Source: Skeletonema tropicum
Lineage: Eukaryota; Bacillariophyta; Thalassiosirophyceae; Thalassiosirales; Thalassiosiraceae
Length of the DNA stretch: 64,000 bases
Direction of reading: 5' to 3'
NCBI GenBank assembly: GCA_037178625.1
Contig: CM074148.1
Span: forward strand, 930,001-994,000
Part shown: positions 17,954 to 29,378 of the stretch, piece by piece
Numbering within the stretch: the stretch's first letter is position 1
Layout: each line of letters opens with the position of its first letter
Translations under genes and position numbers: made by a program
The notes under the pieces: generated by a model
What the model was told of the DNA's origin: nothing
Database searches by the model: none
The model's input: only the letters and a program-made list of their open reading frames with translations

Positions 17954-18892
17954 TTACTGGTTGTCAGTATCGTCTTCTTCATCCTCCCCGTCAAACGTGT
18001 ATGATGGCAATGCGAGAATTGGAAGGACATTATTAATAGCGATTTCGGCCGGTAAGATAAGTTCGAGGGTAGTTCCAGCCTCATCCAACAATCGTTGGTG
18101 CTCTGCTTTGAAGTGAATAATTTTGCCTAGAACTGACCTGATCCACCTCCTCATTGCCTGGGCCTTTTCTCCCTCATCAACATCATCGATATTTGGACCC
18201 CATCCACCAGCAAGTGCAATAGGAAGAATCTGATTGATTGAATCAATTTCTTCATTCATATCATTTCTCCAGTCCTCCAACAGTAGAGCGGCGATAGTTT
18301 CTTGCAGTTCTGATTCCTCGACCAGATCAACATGCTTCAAAGCAACACATCCTTGAAATGTGTTATCCGTCAACATCAGGCCATCTTTCAAGGGGATGGT
18401 GATTCGTTCAAGAAAGTCGCAGGCACTAAATGCCCACCCCTCAATTCTTTCAAGCTTGCTACAAAATTTCACATTAATCAAAGCGGCGCAACCACCGAAT
18501 GCTTGCCTCTTAACGATCTTGGTGTATGGTAGGTGGATGCTCGTTAAAGAGATGCAGCACCAAAATGCGCACTCTTTAATTATTTCCAGTTTTTCACAGT
18601 CAACATCTGTCAGGGCTTGGCATTCACAGAATGCCCAATCCTCAGCAACTTTAACGCTCGGCATGATTACTCGCCTCAAGGAAGGACAATCATAGAATGC
18701 TCGTGGTTCAATCCTTTCGACCTTATCATGACAAATGACTTCAATGATATTTTGATGCATATAGAATGCAACTTCACGAACAGCTGTGGTCAATTCATGC
18801 ACGATGACATGAGTGACATGCTCGGGAATTCTTTCGTCGTCTGCACCCGTGTAAGTGAACAACCATACATTATTATCGCCCTCGGCCGCCAT
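17954..18892 (-). CDS. BspA-like leucine-rich repeat protein (gene 2, intact)
   Basis: 312 codons from ATG 18892, the only uninterrupted family member in the window. Order: a short N-terminal module (MAAEGDNNVWLFTYTGADDE, HVTHVIVHELTTAVREVAF) to about residue 45; six or so BspA-type repeats of 22-24 residues with the pattern xIxxxAFxxCxxLxxVxxPxxx, such as RIEPRAFYDCPSLRRVIMPS, to about 175; then a family-specific helical C-terminal region (LEDWRNDMNEEIDSINQILP, MRRWIRSVLGKI, AEHQRLLDEAGTTLELILPA) and a very acidic tail (DGEDEEDDTDNQ). No signal peptide or membrane segment is seen, so it is likely intracellular. BspA repeats serve as protein-interaction surfaces; the ligand is unknown. Six other larger or fragmentary copies in the window share the same arrangement. 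Confidence 0.85.
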   Translation of the reverse strand: MAAEGDNNVWLFTYTGADDERIPEHVTHVIVHELTTAVREVAFYMHQNIIEVICHDKVERIEPRAFYDCPSLRRVIMPSVKVAEDWAFCECQALTDVDCEKLEIIKECAFWCCISLTSIHLPYTKIVKRQAFGGCAALINVKFCSKLERIEGWAFSACDFLERITIPLKDGLMLTDNTFQGCVALKHVDLVEESELQETIAALLLEDWRNDMNEEIDSINQILPIALAGGWGPNIDDVDEGEKAQAMRRWIRSVLGKIIHFKAEHQRLLDEAGTTLELILPAEIAINNVLPILALPSYTFDGEDEEDDTDNQ

Positions 18893-19463
18893 GATGGTAG
18901 TGTTATCTCATCAACCTACCTCCACTTAGGCGTGGCGGCTGGGTTGTTGTTGCTTGTGATGGTTAGTTGGCTTTTGGTTGGTGGTGGTCGTATGGTACAA
19001 GCTACCCTTGCTAGAGAGTAACTATGTTTTTACTCATTAGCCCCCAATACAAACCCTTTGCGAACGTGCGTGGTGGTTTTGGATCTAAGACACCCATCTA
19101 AAAAGTCGGCCAAATAATCCTAGCTATCTACCTCAAGTTCACTTTGCTCGTACTCCACTAACTTTTGAGTCCAAAATCTCAGTCTCAAAACAGCGGGAAT
19201 TAGTTGTCTACTAACAATTTTCGATAATAATGTGTGTGAAAATAGCTCTAGAGCCTCTAGGCAGCTGTCTGACTCTATTGTGTCGTACTAGAACTAAGGT
19301 ATAATCCGAATCATTACAAGTCTGGCTGCTTCTACTTCATTTGAATGCAACTATATATATTTCTAATCAATTTTCTCATCAGTGAATTCCCCACGTTTCC
19401 CTCAAGAGAGAAGCGGATACATATTGCAAGTTCAAATAAAGAATTTCCCCCTCCCTTTCCATC
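18893..19463. other. Intergenic region between BspA-like genes 2 and 3 with a dispersed repeat
   Basis: Nothing coding is seen. About 19070-19256 matches about 21655-22010 in blocks, including TTTTGAGTCCAAAATCTCAG and TAGTTGTCTACTAACA. At 19390-19410 lies the family's 3' flank motif (TTCCCTCAAGAGAGAAGCGG). Confidence 0.6.
19070..19256 (+). repeat. Dispersed repeat, copy a (partner 21655-22010)
   Basis: Shared blocks include AGTTCACTTTGCTCG, TTTTGAGTCCAAAATCTCAG, CTCAAAACAGCGGG and TAGTTGTCTACTAACA. The order of some blocks differs between copies (ACCCATCT lies left here, right there). No inverted ends were found. Confidence 0.65.
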
Positions 19464-20392
19464 CTAATCACCGTCACCATCGTCTTCTTCATCCTCCCCG
19501 TCAAACGTGTACGATGGCAGTGCGAGAAATGGACGGACATTGTTCCTCACTATTTCGGCGGGTAAGATAAGCTCGAGGGTAGTTCCAGCCTCATCCATCA
19601 AGCGTTGATGCTCTACTTTGTAGTGAACAATCTTGCCTAAAACTGCCCTAATCCACCTTCTTATCGCCCCGGCCTTCCCCCCCTCACCTTGATGATCGAT
19701 ATTCCATCTTCTAGATGATGTATTGGGAAGTATCTGATTGATTGAATCAATTTCTTCGTTCATATCGTCTCTCCAATCCTCCATTTGTAAAGCGGCGATA
19801 GTTTCATGTAGTGCTCCCTCAATCAGATCAACATGCTTCAAAGCAACACATCTTTGAAATGTGTTATCCGTCAACATCAGGCCATCTTTCAAGGGGATGG
19901 TGATTCGTTCCAGGGAGGAGCAGTAATCGAATGCCCCCTCAATTCTTTCTAGCTCGTTGCCAAATTTCACGTCCGTCAAGGCATCACAAAAATTGAATGC
20001 GCCCAGAATAACGTCCCTGGCGGATGGAAGGTGTTGATACTCCTCAGAGATTTGCAGCCTCTGAATGCCTCCGCGTTAACTGTTTTCAGCTTGCCACATT
20101 CAACATCTGTCAAATCGTAACAATCAAGGAATGCAACCCTCTCAACAACTTTGACGCCCGGCATGATCACTCGCCTCAAGGAAATGCAATGAACGAATGC
20201 CTCTTGTTCAATCCTTTCGACTTCATCGTGGCAAATGAGTTCAATTATGTTTTGATGGTAACAGAATGCATACCTTAGGACGACTTTGACATCTTCATGC
20301 ACAGTGATATGAGTTGTATCTTCAGGAACTTCTTCGTCGGCTTCACCTCTGTAGATGTATCTAACAAAATTATTATCGCCCACGTCCGACAT
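19464..20392 (-). pseudogene. BspA-like LRR gene 3, one frameshift
   Basis: ATG 20392 (MSDVGDNNFVRYIYRGEADE). The same order as gene 2 is seen: repeats (HQNIIELICHDEVERIEQEAF; SLRRVIMPGVKVVERVAF; LTDVECGKLKTVNAEAF), then at about 20030 a one-base change sends the frame to a stop at 19976. The next frame resumes SARDVILGAFNFCDALTDVKF without loss and runs through LKDGLMLTDNTFQRC, the helical C-terminal part and the acidic end (DGEDEEDDGDGD) to 19464. A single-base sequencing error would give the same picture, so pseudogene status is probable rather than proven. Confidence 0.8.
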
Positions 20393-20761
20393 GATGAAAT
20401 AGCAAGATACTACTTTATGGTGCGGTGATTAGATTCGGCAGAGAGCCTGTATACGGTGGTTCGTTTCATCTAAGTGTGTTATTTATGAGATCTACAGCAT
20501 GATGAGGTGAGTTGACGAACAATCAATCCCATCCAGATACTATGGTAGAACCCGAAGGCCGAGGTGTAGAAGGATACCTACTTAACCTGTCTTTCTCGTG
20601 AAAGATTCTTGTAAATGATTTCTCGTAAATGAGTATCGTAGAATAGCTGAATGAGTTTTATGCCTTCCGTGAATGGAGCTATGATAATTGTGTATTGAAC
20701 TGGGTGTGGCACTACGAATATTGATACGTTCAGTCAATCCCGGCTGCAGATTTGACAGAAT

Positions 20762-20886
20762 ACCCATCTCCGAACGACTGTGGTGAATTCATACACGATG
20801 ACATGAGTTACATGATCAGGAATATGTTCATCGTCTGCGCCCGTGTATGTGAACCATACAATATCATTATCTCCCTCGGTCGCCAT
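20762..20886 (-). pseudogene. BspA-like N-terminal fragment (copy 4)
   Basis: ATG 20886 begins MATEGDNDIVWFTYTGADDE, followed by HIPDHVTHVIVYEFTTVVRR, closely matching residues 1-41 of gene 2. Similarity ends at about 20762, after which the frame meets unrelated sequence and stops. It is a truncated duplicate. Confidence 0.8.
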
Positions 20887-22351
20887 GGTGTTATTTATCG
20901 ATAGACGGTTAAGTATGATGTAGTTGGATCAGGTTTCAGGTTGGATCTTATTTTGTCTTGTTGGCCCCAGCTAGGAAGCAAGAAGAAGGGGGCGGTCATC
21001 CCACGCCACACCTGTACTTGTCAGTATGTAGGCGTAGCAAGCTTTGATTCTTTGTAGCCTAAGTAAGACACCCATCCTATATATACAAGCACAACATATG
21101 TCGATTTTGGCTAGGCTGAGTTTTGGGGGGGGTACAACTCGAAAATCACCACCTCAAGTCAACATCCACCACACAATGTCGGAGGACTTTGCACATGCTA
21201 CTACTATCATCTTGTGTACTACTGACTTAAATGAAGCACTGGAGTGACAGTCCGTTCCATTCATACCAGTGCAATAAATTCCAAACATACTGCAAGATTG
21301 TGAAGAAAAACAGTAAAGTGACTTGCGTCTAATGCAAGTCTGCTGTAGGGAACAAGATGTGCTCGAGCAAATTGTGCAAGAAATGTTGTCTTCAGCATGA
21401 CGTTCCCTGTCCTCAACACAAAAGAAAGAAGTAGTAAGTTACTATTCATTAAGATAGAAATGTGTTCAAGGTCCTAACCTAAGCGTTTACGATACCTAAT
21501 TTAACCTAATACATAAGAGCCCTACAACTACAATCTCCTACAATTATGTCGATGAGGGGGGTACAAAACTTTACCAGAGGCTGAGATTTGGAGGGGGGGT
21601 ACAAGCAAAGTTAGGGGGGTACTGTTCGTGCTACTCGACTGTACGTAGCTTGATTGAGTAGCAAGTTCACTTTGCTCGCCGCAAGGTTGGTCCATCCATA
21701 CAAGCAGCAGTTAGTATTGTAATACATCATCTTCCTCATCATCATCCTGGGAGTCTCCTTACACTTTTGAGTCCAAAATCTCAGTCTCAAAACAGCGGGG
21801 ACTAGTTGTCTACTAACAGTTTCCATGATAATAATGCGTGTGAAAGTAGCTCTAGAGAGAGAGCCTATCTAGAGAGGTACATAACTGTATGTCATGACTC
21901 TAAGGTGGACTCTGATCTGCTACGACAACGACTCAAAATCTTCGGCACAATCTTCCACGCTTTGAATCTTTCTTTGTAGCCTAAAAGTATAAGATACCCA
22001 TCTCAAAAAGTCCGCCTACATACTTCGGCCTACAAAATAAATATAAATAAATACAACTTCAAGCACAAGATACACACGAGTACACACGACACCTTCAGTC
22101 CCGGTATTTTGGGCGCACTTTTTTGTCAATCTTCTCAAATTTTGCACGGACGGACGTGGCGCAATTGATGCTCATAAACTATAGTTCATGTTGTTGTAAT
22201 AGCAGCAGTGATACACCATCGTTCTATATCTCCCTGTATCAAACATAAGTAAGTCGCCGTGACCAAGGGGCTGTGACGAAGTGAGGCCATCTCTACAGTC
22301 TAAATAAATCCAAAAGAGCAGACAATCAGCTCCATCAAACCACACATCATC
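20887..22351. other. Intergenic region with dispersed repeats and G-run motifs
   Basis: No gene supported. It contains the second copy of the 19.1-kb repeat (about 21655-22010) and four runs of GGGGGGTAC (21124-21133, 21556-21565, 21595-21604, 21617-21625), two of which lie in a longer shared block AGGCTGAGNTTTGG. Palindromic CTCTAGAGAG sites occur at 21850-21880. The region serves as the promoter side of the gene at 22352/22512. Confidence 0.55.
21655..22010 (+). repeat. Dispersed repeat, copy b (partner 19070-19256)
   Basis: Same blocks as at 19.1 kb, with an insertion of unrelated sequence between the Ser-like CTCTAGAGAG part and the ACCCATCTCAAAAAGTC block. Confidence 0.65.
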
Positions 22352-25300
22352 ATGTCATCCCTCCTAACCCAACAAAACCTACAAACAATCTACAACACCG
22401 CCAATCTCTTCCCCACACCCCCCTCCGAAGACAACTACACCCCCCCACCATTCGAGGGACCCACCGATCGTATCAATCGATTGCATAATTTTCCACGGGG
22501 GAGGTTTACCAATGATATTGCTGCCATTGTCAAATTTAGTGTTGAGTATGATTGTAGCGTCTGCTGCTGCTGGTGGTGGTGGTACGATTGGAAGTGGTGG
22601 ATTGTTGGACACGCTTCGTCCCAACTTGACAAACACCACCGCCACCGCGAACGTATCAACCACCACTAACGTATTAACCAACAACATAGACTCCCTCCCA
22701 CCAAGCAGCGGCATCACCTACAACAAACAAGATGCACAAGACTACATCTACGGCATAGCCACGGTTGCCATAGTAGTCATGATGCTGTACATTATTTGGG
22801 GTGTATCGTTGATATTGTTACGTGTGGGTCGGATGGATTGTTGTTGGAGATTGTGGTGCTGTCGAAAAAGAAGAAACACAACAAAGAAGAAGAGTGATGG
22901 TGGTAATGAGATTGATTTAAGTTCCACTAGAGCACTAAATGAACACAATAATGAGGATGATGATGAAGATGACATTATTTCCATCAATCAAGAATGCTGC
23001 TGTATAACCTGTCGAGAGTCAATCATTGCCAAGGGTGGATGCTGTACACGTAATGTATTTTGTGGATGGTTGGCGGGAAAACCGATTCAAGTGCCCACGA
23101 GAGATAGTTTGAGGAGGGAACGGGAGTTGAAGGAGAAGAGACTAATTGCAATAAGTGGAGTTACTACAGCGGTGGGAGAGAGTGTAAAGGGTTTGGGGGA
23201 GAGTGTTGTGAAGAAGGGGGTGGTTGTTGCTGCTGGTGGTGAGAAGAAGTCGAAGAGTGATGGCGGAGGTGAAGATGTTGTTGTTGGTGAGGCAGAAGTG
23301 GCAGTGGCTGCTGCTGCTGTGGACAGCGAGGACAACAAAAACAATGATGATGATGTCCCTCCTCAAGACGACAAGAAGTCCACCGACACAACAATTATCA
23401 TCACGGACGAATACCTCCAAAAACGTCAAAAATCATCTCGCAACACCATCCTAACCATCCGCATCCTCTTCCTCCTCTCCTCCCTCCTCGTCATTATCTT
23501 CTCCATCAAACTCTGCTTCGACGGCTATCGCGGTATAAATGACATACTCGACTCCACCTCCTATGGACTTGGTGTGATCGCCGATCGCGTCGAGGAGGTT
23601 AAGATTCAAGTGGAGGAGTATATTGAAATTAATGAGGAGATGGCACGGAGGAAGGAGGAGTGGTTGGAACGGACCAAGGCGCAGATTAATGAAGGTGGAG
23701 GGTTTGAGGATGATGCCAAGCCGTGGTGTCCACTTGCTTTGGTGGATGAGGGAAAGGTGGAAGTGAATTTGTCTTTGGCGAAATTGTTGTTGAGGGGGAG
23801 TTTGTTCAAGTTGGCACTTGTGGATAGGGTGGATGAAGAAGTAGTGTTGGGTGGTGGAGTGAATCAGCGTAGTGTCATTGCAACTAATGTGACAGAGCAG
23901 GTGCAAACTACTGCTGCTGTTGCTGCCAAGGAGAAAGTCTTTACAGTTGTAACATTCTTGGACGATCTTCAAAATCCCTTGGGTGGTAGAATCCAAGGGA
24001 TCCTAAGCAAAGTGTTGGGTTTGAAGGACCTACTCGGAGGAGGAGGGGAGGGTGACGATGCTGCTATTTTGGACAATCGAATCAAAATGTTGGTTGCCAG
24101 GTTGACGGAACTTGTTCGATCACTCATCGTTAAAGTTACAACCGACATTGCCCAAGAAGAAGAAGAAATCATCCTCCCCGTCAATAGTAATAATAATGGA
24201 CAGAGAGCTCTACAACAACAACAACCTTTGGATGCAGTGGATGCAGCAGCAATCACTTCAACTATCGTGGAAAAAGATGGAATTACCTATACCATCCTAA
24301 CTTTGGCCGATAACTTTACAGGCACCGACTTGATCATCAATGGGTACAATGTGACAAAACTCTTTACGACAGATGTAACGGTGGAAATTGACGTGGCCAC
24401 CCTCACTGAATCGATCAATGAAAAGTTGGAAGACTCGTCTAGCTTTTTGTTGGACATTTTCAAAAGTTTACAGCCGGCACTTGAGACCATCCATCGGCAG
24501 GCGGCAGATGCTCAAGAATCATTGGAATCGATCGTTCCATATTTCACTGTGGCTGTGGTGTTTGTTGCCATCTTGATAGGCCTTACGAGTTTCTTCATCA
24601 TTGGGACAATTTTGGCGTGGATTAGGAAGCAACATTGGTTATTTCGGTGCACGAATGACAACATTATTCTCCCCATCTTTATCCTTGTTGGACTTTTGGT
24701 GTGGATCTTTACAACAGTCTTCCTCACGCTTGGCGTACTAATGGGAGATTACTGCTTTGTCTCACCTGATGTTCAGATGAATCAAATTTTCGAACAAACC
24801 CTGGCGCAACTCTCACCTATTGGGTACAAGTTTGCTTACTATTATTTCAACGGATGCGACTCTGCGGCCCGTCCAATCCTCATGAATGTTGCTTACAATG
24901 CGTTGATCAGTACACGGGTTGGACTAGACCAATTCTTCGAGTTGGTCACTACTATGGGTGAAGGACCAATTCGTAAAGCTTGCGGATTGGACAATGATGT
25001 CCTTGAGGGAGGAGATCCCGTCAATGCATTGAGCGTGTTGGCCAATGTTCTTCGCACACATATTGGAGGTGCAATGTCCGCTGTGATTACAGTTGGAGAG
25101 TTGACTTTATGTAGAGAGTTCTACCCTCTCTATCAATTCGTGGCGCATCAAATTGTGTGCAATGATTTCATCAACCTCATTGGGCCGCTGTATGAAAGTT
25201 TATTCATTATTTCCATATGTAGTATGCTAATGGTGACGATGCGTGTGGCGTGGCATGAGTTGGTGGAAGATGAGGTCGATGGTGGGGAAAATGGCAAGCT

Positions 25301-25418
25301 CGAAGATGACTTGGGAACTGATGAAGCGGCTCAGATGGATGCTATAGAAGTCGGGAATGATGAAGTAGTTGATACAGAGAAAGAGAAGGAAGACACTGCC
25401 GCTGGCGAAGTAAGTTGA
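22352..25418 (+). CDS. Polytopic membrane protein, prominin-like topology
   Basis: The main frame runs from ATG 22512 to 25418 (968 aa). Five hydrophobic segments lie at about residues 79-104, 313-335, 677-702, 717-742 and 895-915. A Cys-rich patch (MDCCWRLWCCRKRRN) follows the first. Large polar loops lie between 2 and 3 (about 340 aa, Ca2+/glycan-like NxT/S sites) and 4 and 5 (about 150 aa, several Cys). The C-terminus is acidic. Five spans with two big outside loops and a Cys-rich first inside edge resemble prominins, but I see no diagnostic sequence match, so this is topology only. The start is uncertain: 22512 begins with a hydrophobic stretch (ILLPLSNLVLSMIVASAAAG), yet ATG 22352 in another frame encodes a plausible leader (PPPFEGPTDRINRLHNFPRG) that would join by a one-base shift near 22550. 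Confidence 0.65.
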
Positions 25419-26246
25419 GGCCGATGAGGGAAATTTTTGAGTAGCGGAGTGGTGATAGATGTAATTGCGTTAGGTGGTTATTTGTTATTTGTTACTTCAG
25501 TTCATAGCAGAAAATTTTTGCAGATGTATTCTTATTTTTTGGCAAGTGCCTCTACCTCTCTAGTCTTCGTCTCAAGAGCACCAGTCGAAGCTTGTTGCTT
25601 CAGTCTTCGTCTCAGTCTTGTTCCAAATTTGATCAAGAATGAGATAAATCTGAAAGGAATTCATGCATGAACTTGCCTCGCGAGATAGATACAAACAGGT
25701 ATTGTCTCAGAATGGATGCAGTTGACATGCATGTGAAAAGTGGGTATGGTAGGCATAGACATGCAGGAGCGCAGCTAGAACTCTAGTAATCATTCATTTT
25801 ATCAGCAAGAGATGTGAGATTGGATGTGAACTACCAATGGAAGCACGATAATAGAGATGCAGTGGAGGATTTTGAGCGACCGAGAAAAGAGGCTCCCGCC
25901 GGGAAAGCAAACTTTTTTGGCTGGAAGGGGCGGGGTTTGTAAGGCAAACGGCTCGGCAGGACTAGCTGCCATTCAAGCACTCCATTGTTGTCCAGATTAT
26001 ACTCGTGTAGATATCTAATCTGATTAACTTTGTATTTATTTATTTATGAGAGCAACAATGGCCCGATAACAGCGTCATCTCTTAACGATGACCAAATTTC
26101 ATATTTATTGTACAGTACATGCGGCAGATCTACTTCACAAAGAAGTAAGTATTGTAGCTCTCATTCAGACGACTCAAGAGTCTTCTCAGCCATTCACAGA
26201 TGCCTTTTTACACAAGATATTATCATACTGCTGCTCTGCATAAGTA
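25419..26246. other. Intergenic region upstream of BspA-like gene 5
   Basis: No gene supported. The right part (about 25950-26225) is the upstream flank of gene 5 and is duplicated at about 41455-41670. Confidence 0.6.
25950..26225 (+). repeat. Duplicated BspA upstream flank, copy a
   Basis: Shares GGCAGGACTAGCTGCCATTC-like, ATGAGAGCAACAATGGCCCG, ATAACAGCGTCATC, GACTCAAGAGTCTTCTCAGC and CATTCACAGATGC with 41455-41670. Here it directly precedes a BspA-like gene; at 41.5 kb it does not. Confidence 0.8.
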
Positions 26247-27182
26247 ATGTCGGACGAGGCGATAATAAGTTCGTGAGGTACCTCTACCCGTGCCTCTACA
26301 GGGGCGAGGACGGCGAATTTATTCCTGAAGATGCAACTGAAATAATCGTGCATTATTCCGTCACAGTTATTCGTGAAGTTGTATTCTGTCAGCATCTTAA
26401 CATCATTGAAATAATTTGTCATGATAACGTCAAAAAGATTGAAGAAATGGCATTCGGGGACTGCCCTTCTTTGAGACGAGTTATAATGCGAGGATGGTGC
26501 ATTCTTTTATTGCGGTGCCCTGGAAGATGTGGATTGTGGCAGCCTAGAAAGAATTGGAGTAGAGGCATTATGTGGCTGCAAATCTCTGAGGAACATCAAC
26601 CTTTCATTCGTCAAAGTTGTTGAGGAGAGTACATTCCAAGGCTGTACAGCCCTGACAGACGCGAAGTTTGGTAGCAAACTGAGAAGAATTGAGGAGAGGG
26701 CATTCCTTGACTGCCGCTCACTAGAACGAATCACCATCCCATTGAAAGATGGCTTGTTTGCGTCGGATGATACATTCACGGGATGTGAAAATTTGAAGCA
26801 AGTTGATCTAGTCGAGGGGGATCTGCATGAAACTATCGCCGCTTTACATTTGGAGGAGTGGAGAAATGATATGGATGATGAAATTAATTCAATCAACCAG
26901 ATTCTCCCCACATGCAGATCTGGAGAAGGCTGGGCCCCCTACGATTTTGATCAGGGAGAAAAGGCCCGGGTGTTACGAATGTGGATTAGGTCCGTTCTTG
27001 GAAAAATCAATCGTTACCGAGCAGAGCATCAGCGCTTAATGGATGAGGAAGTTGCAACTGCCCTCGAGCTTATCTTATCAGCAGAAATCGTGATGATCAA
27101 TGTCGTTCCTTTCCTCGCATTGCCATCGCACACGTTTGAGATGGAAGACGAAGAAGATGATGCAAGTGACCAGGAGGAATAA
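26247..27182 (+). pseudogene. BspA-like LRR gene 5, two frame breaks
   Basis: ATG 26247 starts MSDE, but one G is missing in the conserved GACGAGGGCGATAA motif, so the frame breaks at codon 5. The family sequence continues in the shifted frame (GDNKFVRYLY, GEDGEFIPEDATEIIV, HLNIIEIICHDNVKKIEEMAF). A second break with loss of about 20 nt follows RRVIM at about 26490. The rest (GSLERIGVEALCGCKSLRNI to acidic end EDEEDDASDQEE, stop 27182) is complete and very close to gene 6. The 3' flank also matches gene 6 for about 60 bp, so the two copies are recent duplicates. Confidence 0.85.
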
Positions 27183-28063
27183 AGGGGTAATTTGGGAGGA
27201 AGAAAATTGTGACTGCAGTATGATAATTACTTCCATAAAGGGCCACGAAGAGGTACTTGAGGGAGAGTAGGGAGAGAACAAAGACAAGACTAAACTCCTT
27301 CCTTGGGAACGGGATAGGGGTTTCTTTGTATGATGTTGGTATCGAAAGTTGCAAGACTTAAAGTTTGTGAACTCCAGGTATATGAGTAGTTGGTTGAGAG
27401 GGGTGCGATCTAAGGACTAGAATAGGTACTAATGGTTGCTAATGGAAATGTGTATTCAACTCTCACCTTTTTCGGAAAATCTGCAAGTTTCCTTCCATTA
27501 GCTAGAGCGAGCGACCGAGTGTGGTATATATACCTGCTCGAAATGACACACAAGTATTGTGACCTTGAACACAGAAAGATTGATTCTGAACTGGTCGGTC
27601 AGCTGATCCATAAACATCGCTGAAGCCACGCTTGCTCCAAGATAGCGCGCTGACAACTCCCCAACTGCTAGTATCGGCACATACAGCAGCTCCAGAATCT
27701 TCATCTCCATCTATCTAAGACTGAGATGCCATCTACCAAGAAGAACGTGCCACCAAAACAGTCTGCTACCACTAACATCAGGTGAAAACACAAAACCTTC
27801 AAGTTCATTTCAGGTTTGTTGACACTTCGAATTTCGAACTGTCGAACTTTAACCCCAGCAGATTAGTACTTAGTGTGCAGTATTTCTTAGAAAATCGAGA
27901 CATCATTTGAGTATTCGGAGCCTTATCCCCTTTTCAACCCAGTCGATCGTTGTATATCTTCTTGTGACCGAGCGTGGGCGTGACAGTGATTATGAACATC
28001 CCCGCCCCGAGACATAAAGTTTGAACACGCTGTGTCCCAGTAGAAGGCTACTGACGGGATAGC
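27183..28063. other. Intergenic region left of the LINE
   Basis: No gene supported. A short ATG frame at 27726 (MPSTKKNVPPKQSATTN, then AG|GTGAAA, a possible splice donor) could be a first exon, but no following exon was found. Confidence 0.4.
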
Positions 28064-28079
28064 TGTGCCAACTATACCA
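28064..28079. repeat. LINE target-site duplication, left copy
   Basis: TGTGCCAACTATACCA, repeated exactly at 29329-29344. Confidence 0.88.
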
Positions 28080-29068
28080 ATGGCGGCGCAACCTTTGCCA
28101 CTTGAGCCAATCTGCGTCTATGTGGATAAGGGTAAGGAGAAGATGACTTCAGATACTGGTGAAAGAGTCCGCTTTCATGGCCACCTAGCGTTGGCCAGGG
28201 AGATCTTCGCTAAGAGACAGATCCTGCTTCCATCCGCGTTCGTCCAAGTAGATTGGGCCAACGGAACAAGGCATTACACGAGGTCCCGCGACTTTTCCAA
28301 CTATGGGCATGTAAGCAAGTTCACGACATAGCCGGCACCAACTTGCGGTTACACAGATGTGATCCTAATCACTCTCCTTTGTGTCCTTCTTGTCTGGATG
28401 CACAGGAGTCATGCGCTCACGTCTTAATGTGTGAGGAAGAGGATAGGGTAAAATGTTTTCAGATGTCAGCGGATAATTTACAGTCCTGGTTACAAGCGGT
28501 GGGGACATGTGAAGTGCTGGAAAAGTATATCATGAGTTTCGTGAGGGCTCGGAATGGCAAAAGCTTTATGGACTGCATTGCTAGCGATCATGACCCGATA
28601 CTGCGGAAGTTGGCACGTTCACAAGATAAGATTGGATGGCGGCGGTTTATGGAAGGAATGATATCCAAGGAGTTCTGTACGATTCAAGAGACACATCGTC
28701 GTCTGGAGGGCAGCTATCTTTCGGGCGCAAAATGGGCACAGAGCTTCTCAATCAAGCTGATGGAGATGACCCATGGACAGTGGCTGGTGAGGAATTTCTT
28801 GATCCATGATAAAATTTCGGGTATGCTTGCGTTAGAGAGGAAGGAGGAGCTACAAATAGCTATAGAGGAGCAGCAAGAGATGGGCTTAGAAGGGCTTGGA
28901 GAGGAGGATAAATATTTGACGGAAATCAATCTCGATGATCTCGAAACAACTTCTGGTGAACACCAGGCTTATTGGCTGCTTTCAGTAAAAGCGGCACGTG
29001 AAGCCTTCTTGATACGTCGCCAGCGGGCTCAGGCAGCACTTCGACGCGGTCAAAACAACCACGGATAG
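28080..29068 (+). pseudogene. LINE ORF2 C-terminal region, truncated and frameshifted
   Basis: The first frame (PLPLEPICVYVDKGKEKMTS ... LLPSAFVQVDW) shifts at about 28255 into the second (ALHEVPRLFQLWACKQVHDI onwards). A zinc-binding motif CPSCLDAQESCAHVLMC (C-x2-C...H-x4-C) resembles the zinc domain that follows the RT in many retroelements. The helical remainder (KIGWRRFMEGMISKEF, HGQWLVRNFLIHD) ends in a basic tail. RT and endonuclease are absent because of 5' truncation. Family assignment beyond 'non-LTR-like' is not possible by eye. Confidence 0.7.
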
Positions 29069-29328
29069 AGATGGGTATATGCTTATACTCTCGTGCAAAT
29101 ACTTGTATTTGTATATCTCGCCTGTATACAGGCTTATTGACATGCACGTCAATATATCCCGGGCTTTTAAACGAGCTGTGGTAGGAGAGACAACCCTCTC
29201 CCGTGGTTCCGACTGCGACGCTGTTTGGTTCTGCCCTCGGCGTATGAAGACTCCAATTGTTGGTTCAATGATGTCTAGGTAGCGATAATGCAACATTTAC
29301 CTAATTTCCTAAGTGATATGATATGATA
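28080..29328 (+). mobile_element. 5'-truncated non-LTR retrotransposon (LINE)
   Basis: About 1.25 kb flanked by an exact 16-bp direct repeat, with a 3' untranslated region (29069-29312) and a terminal (GATAT)n tail at 29313-29328. Variable long duplications, 5' truncation and a simple-repeat tail are the marks of target-primed LINE insertion. The coding part is the C-terminal end of the element's second ORF. Confidence 0.82.
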
Positions 29329-29344
29329 TGTGCCAACTATACCA
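29329..29344. repeat. LINE target-site duplication, right copy
   Basis: TGTGCCAACTATACCA, identical to 28064-28079, right after the (GATAT)n tail. Confidence 0.88.
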
Positions 29345-29378
29345 TATTCGCCGTCTCCTCCACTCCAATCAACCCTAT

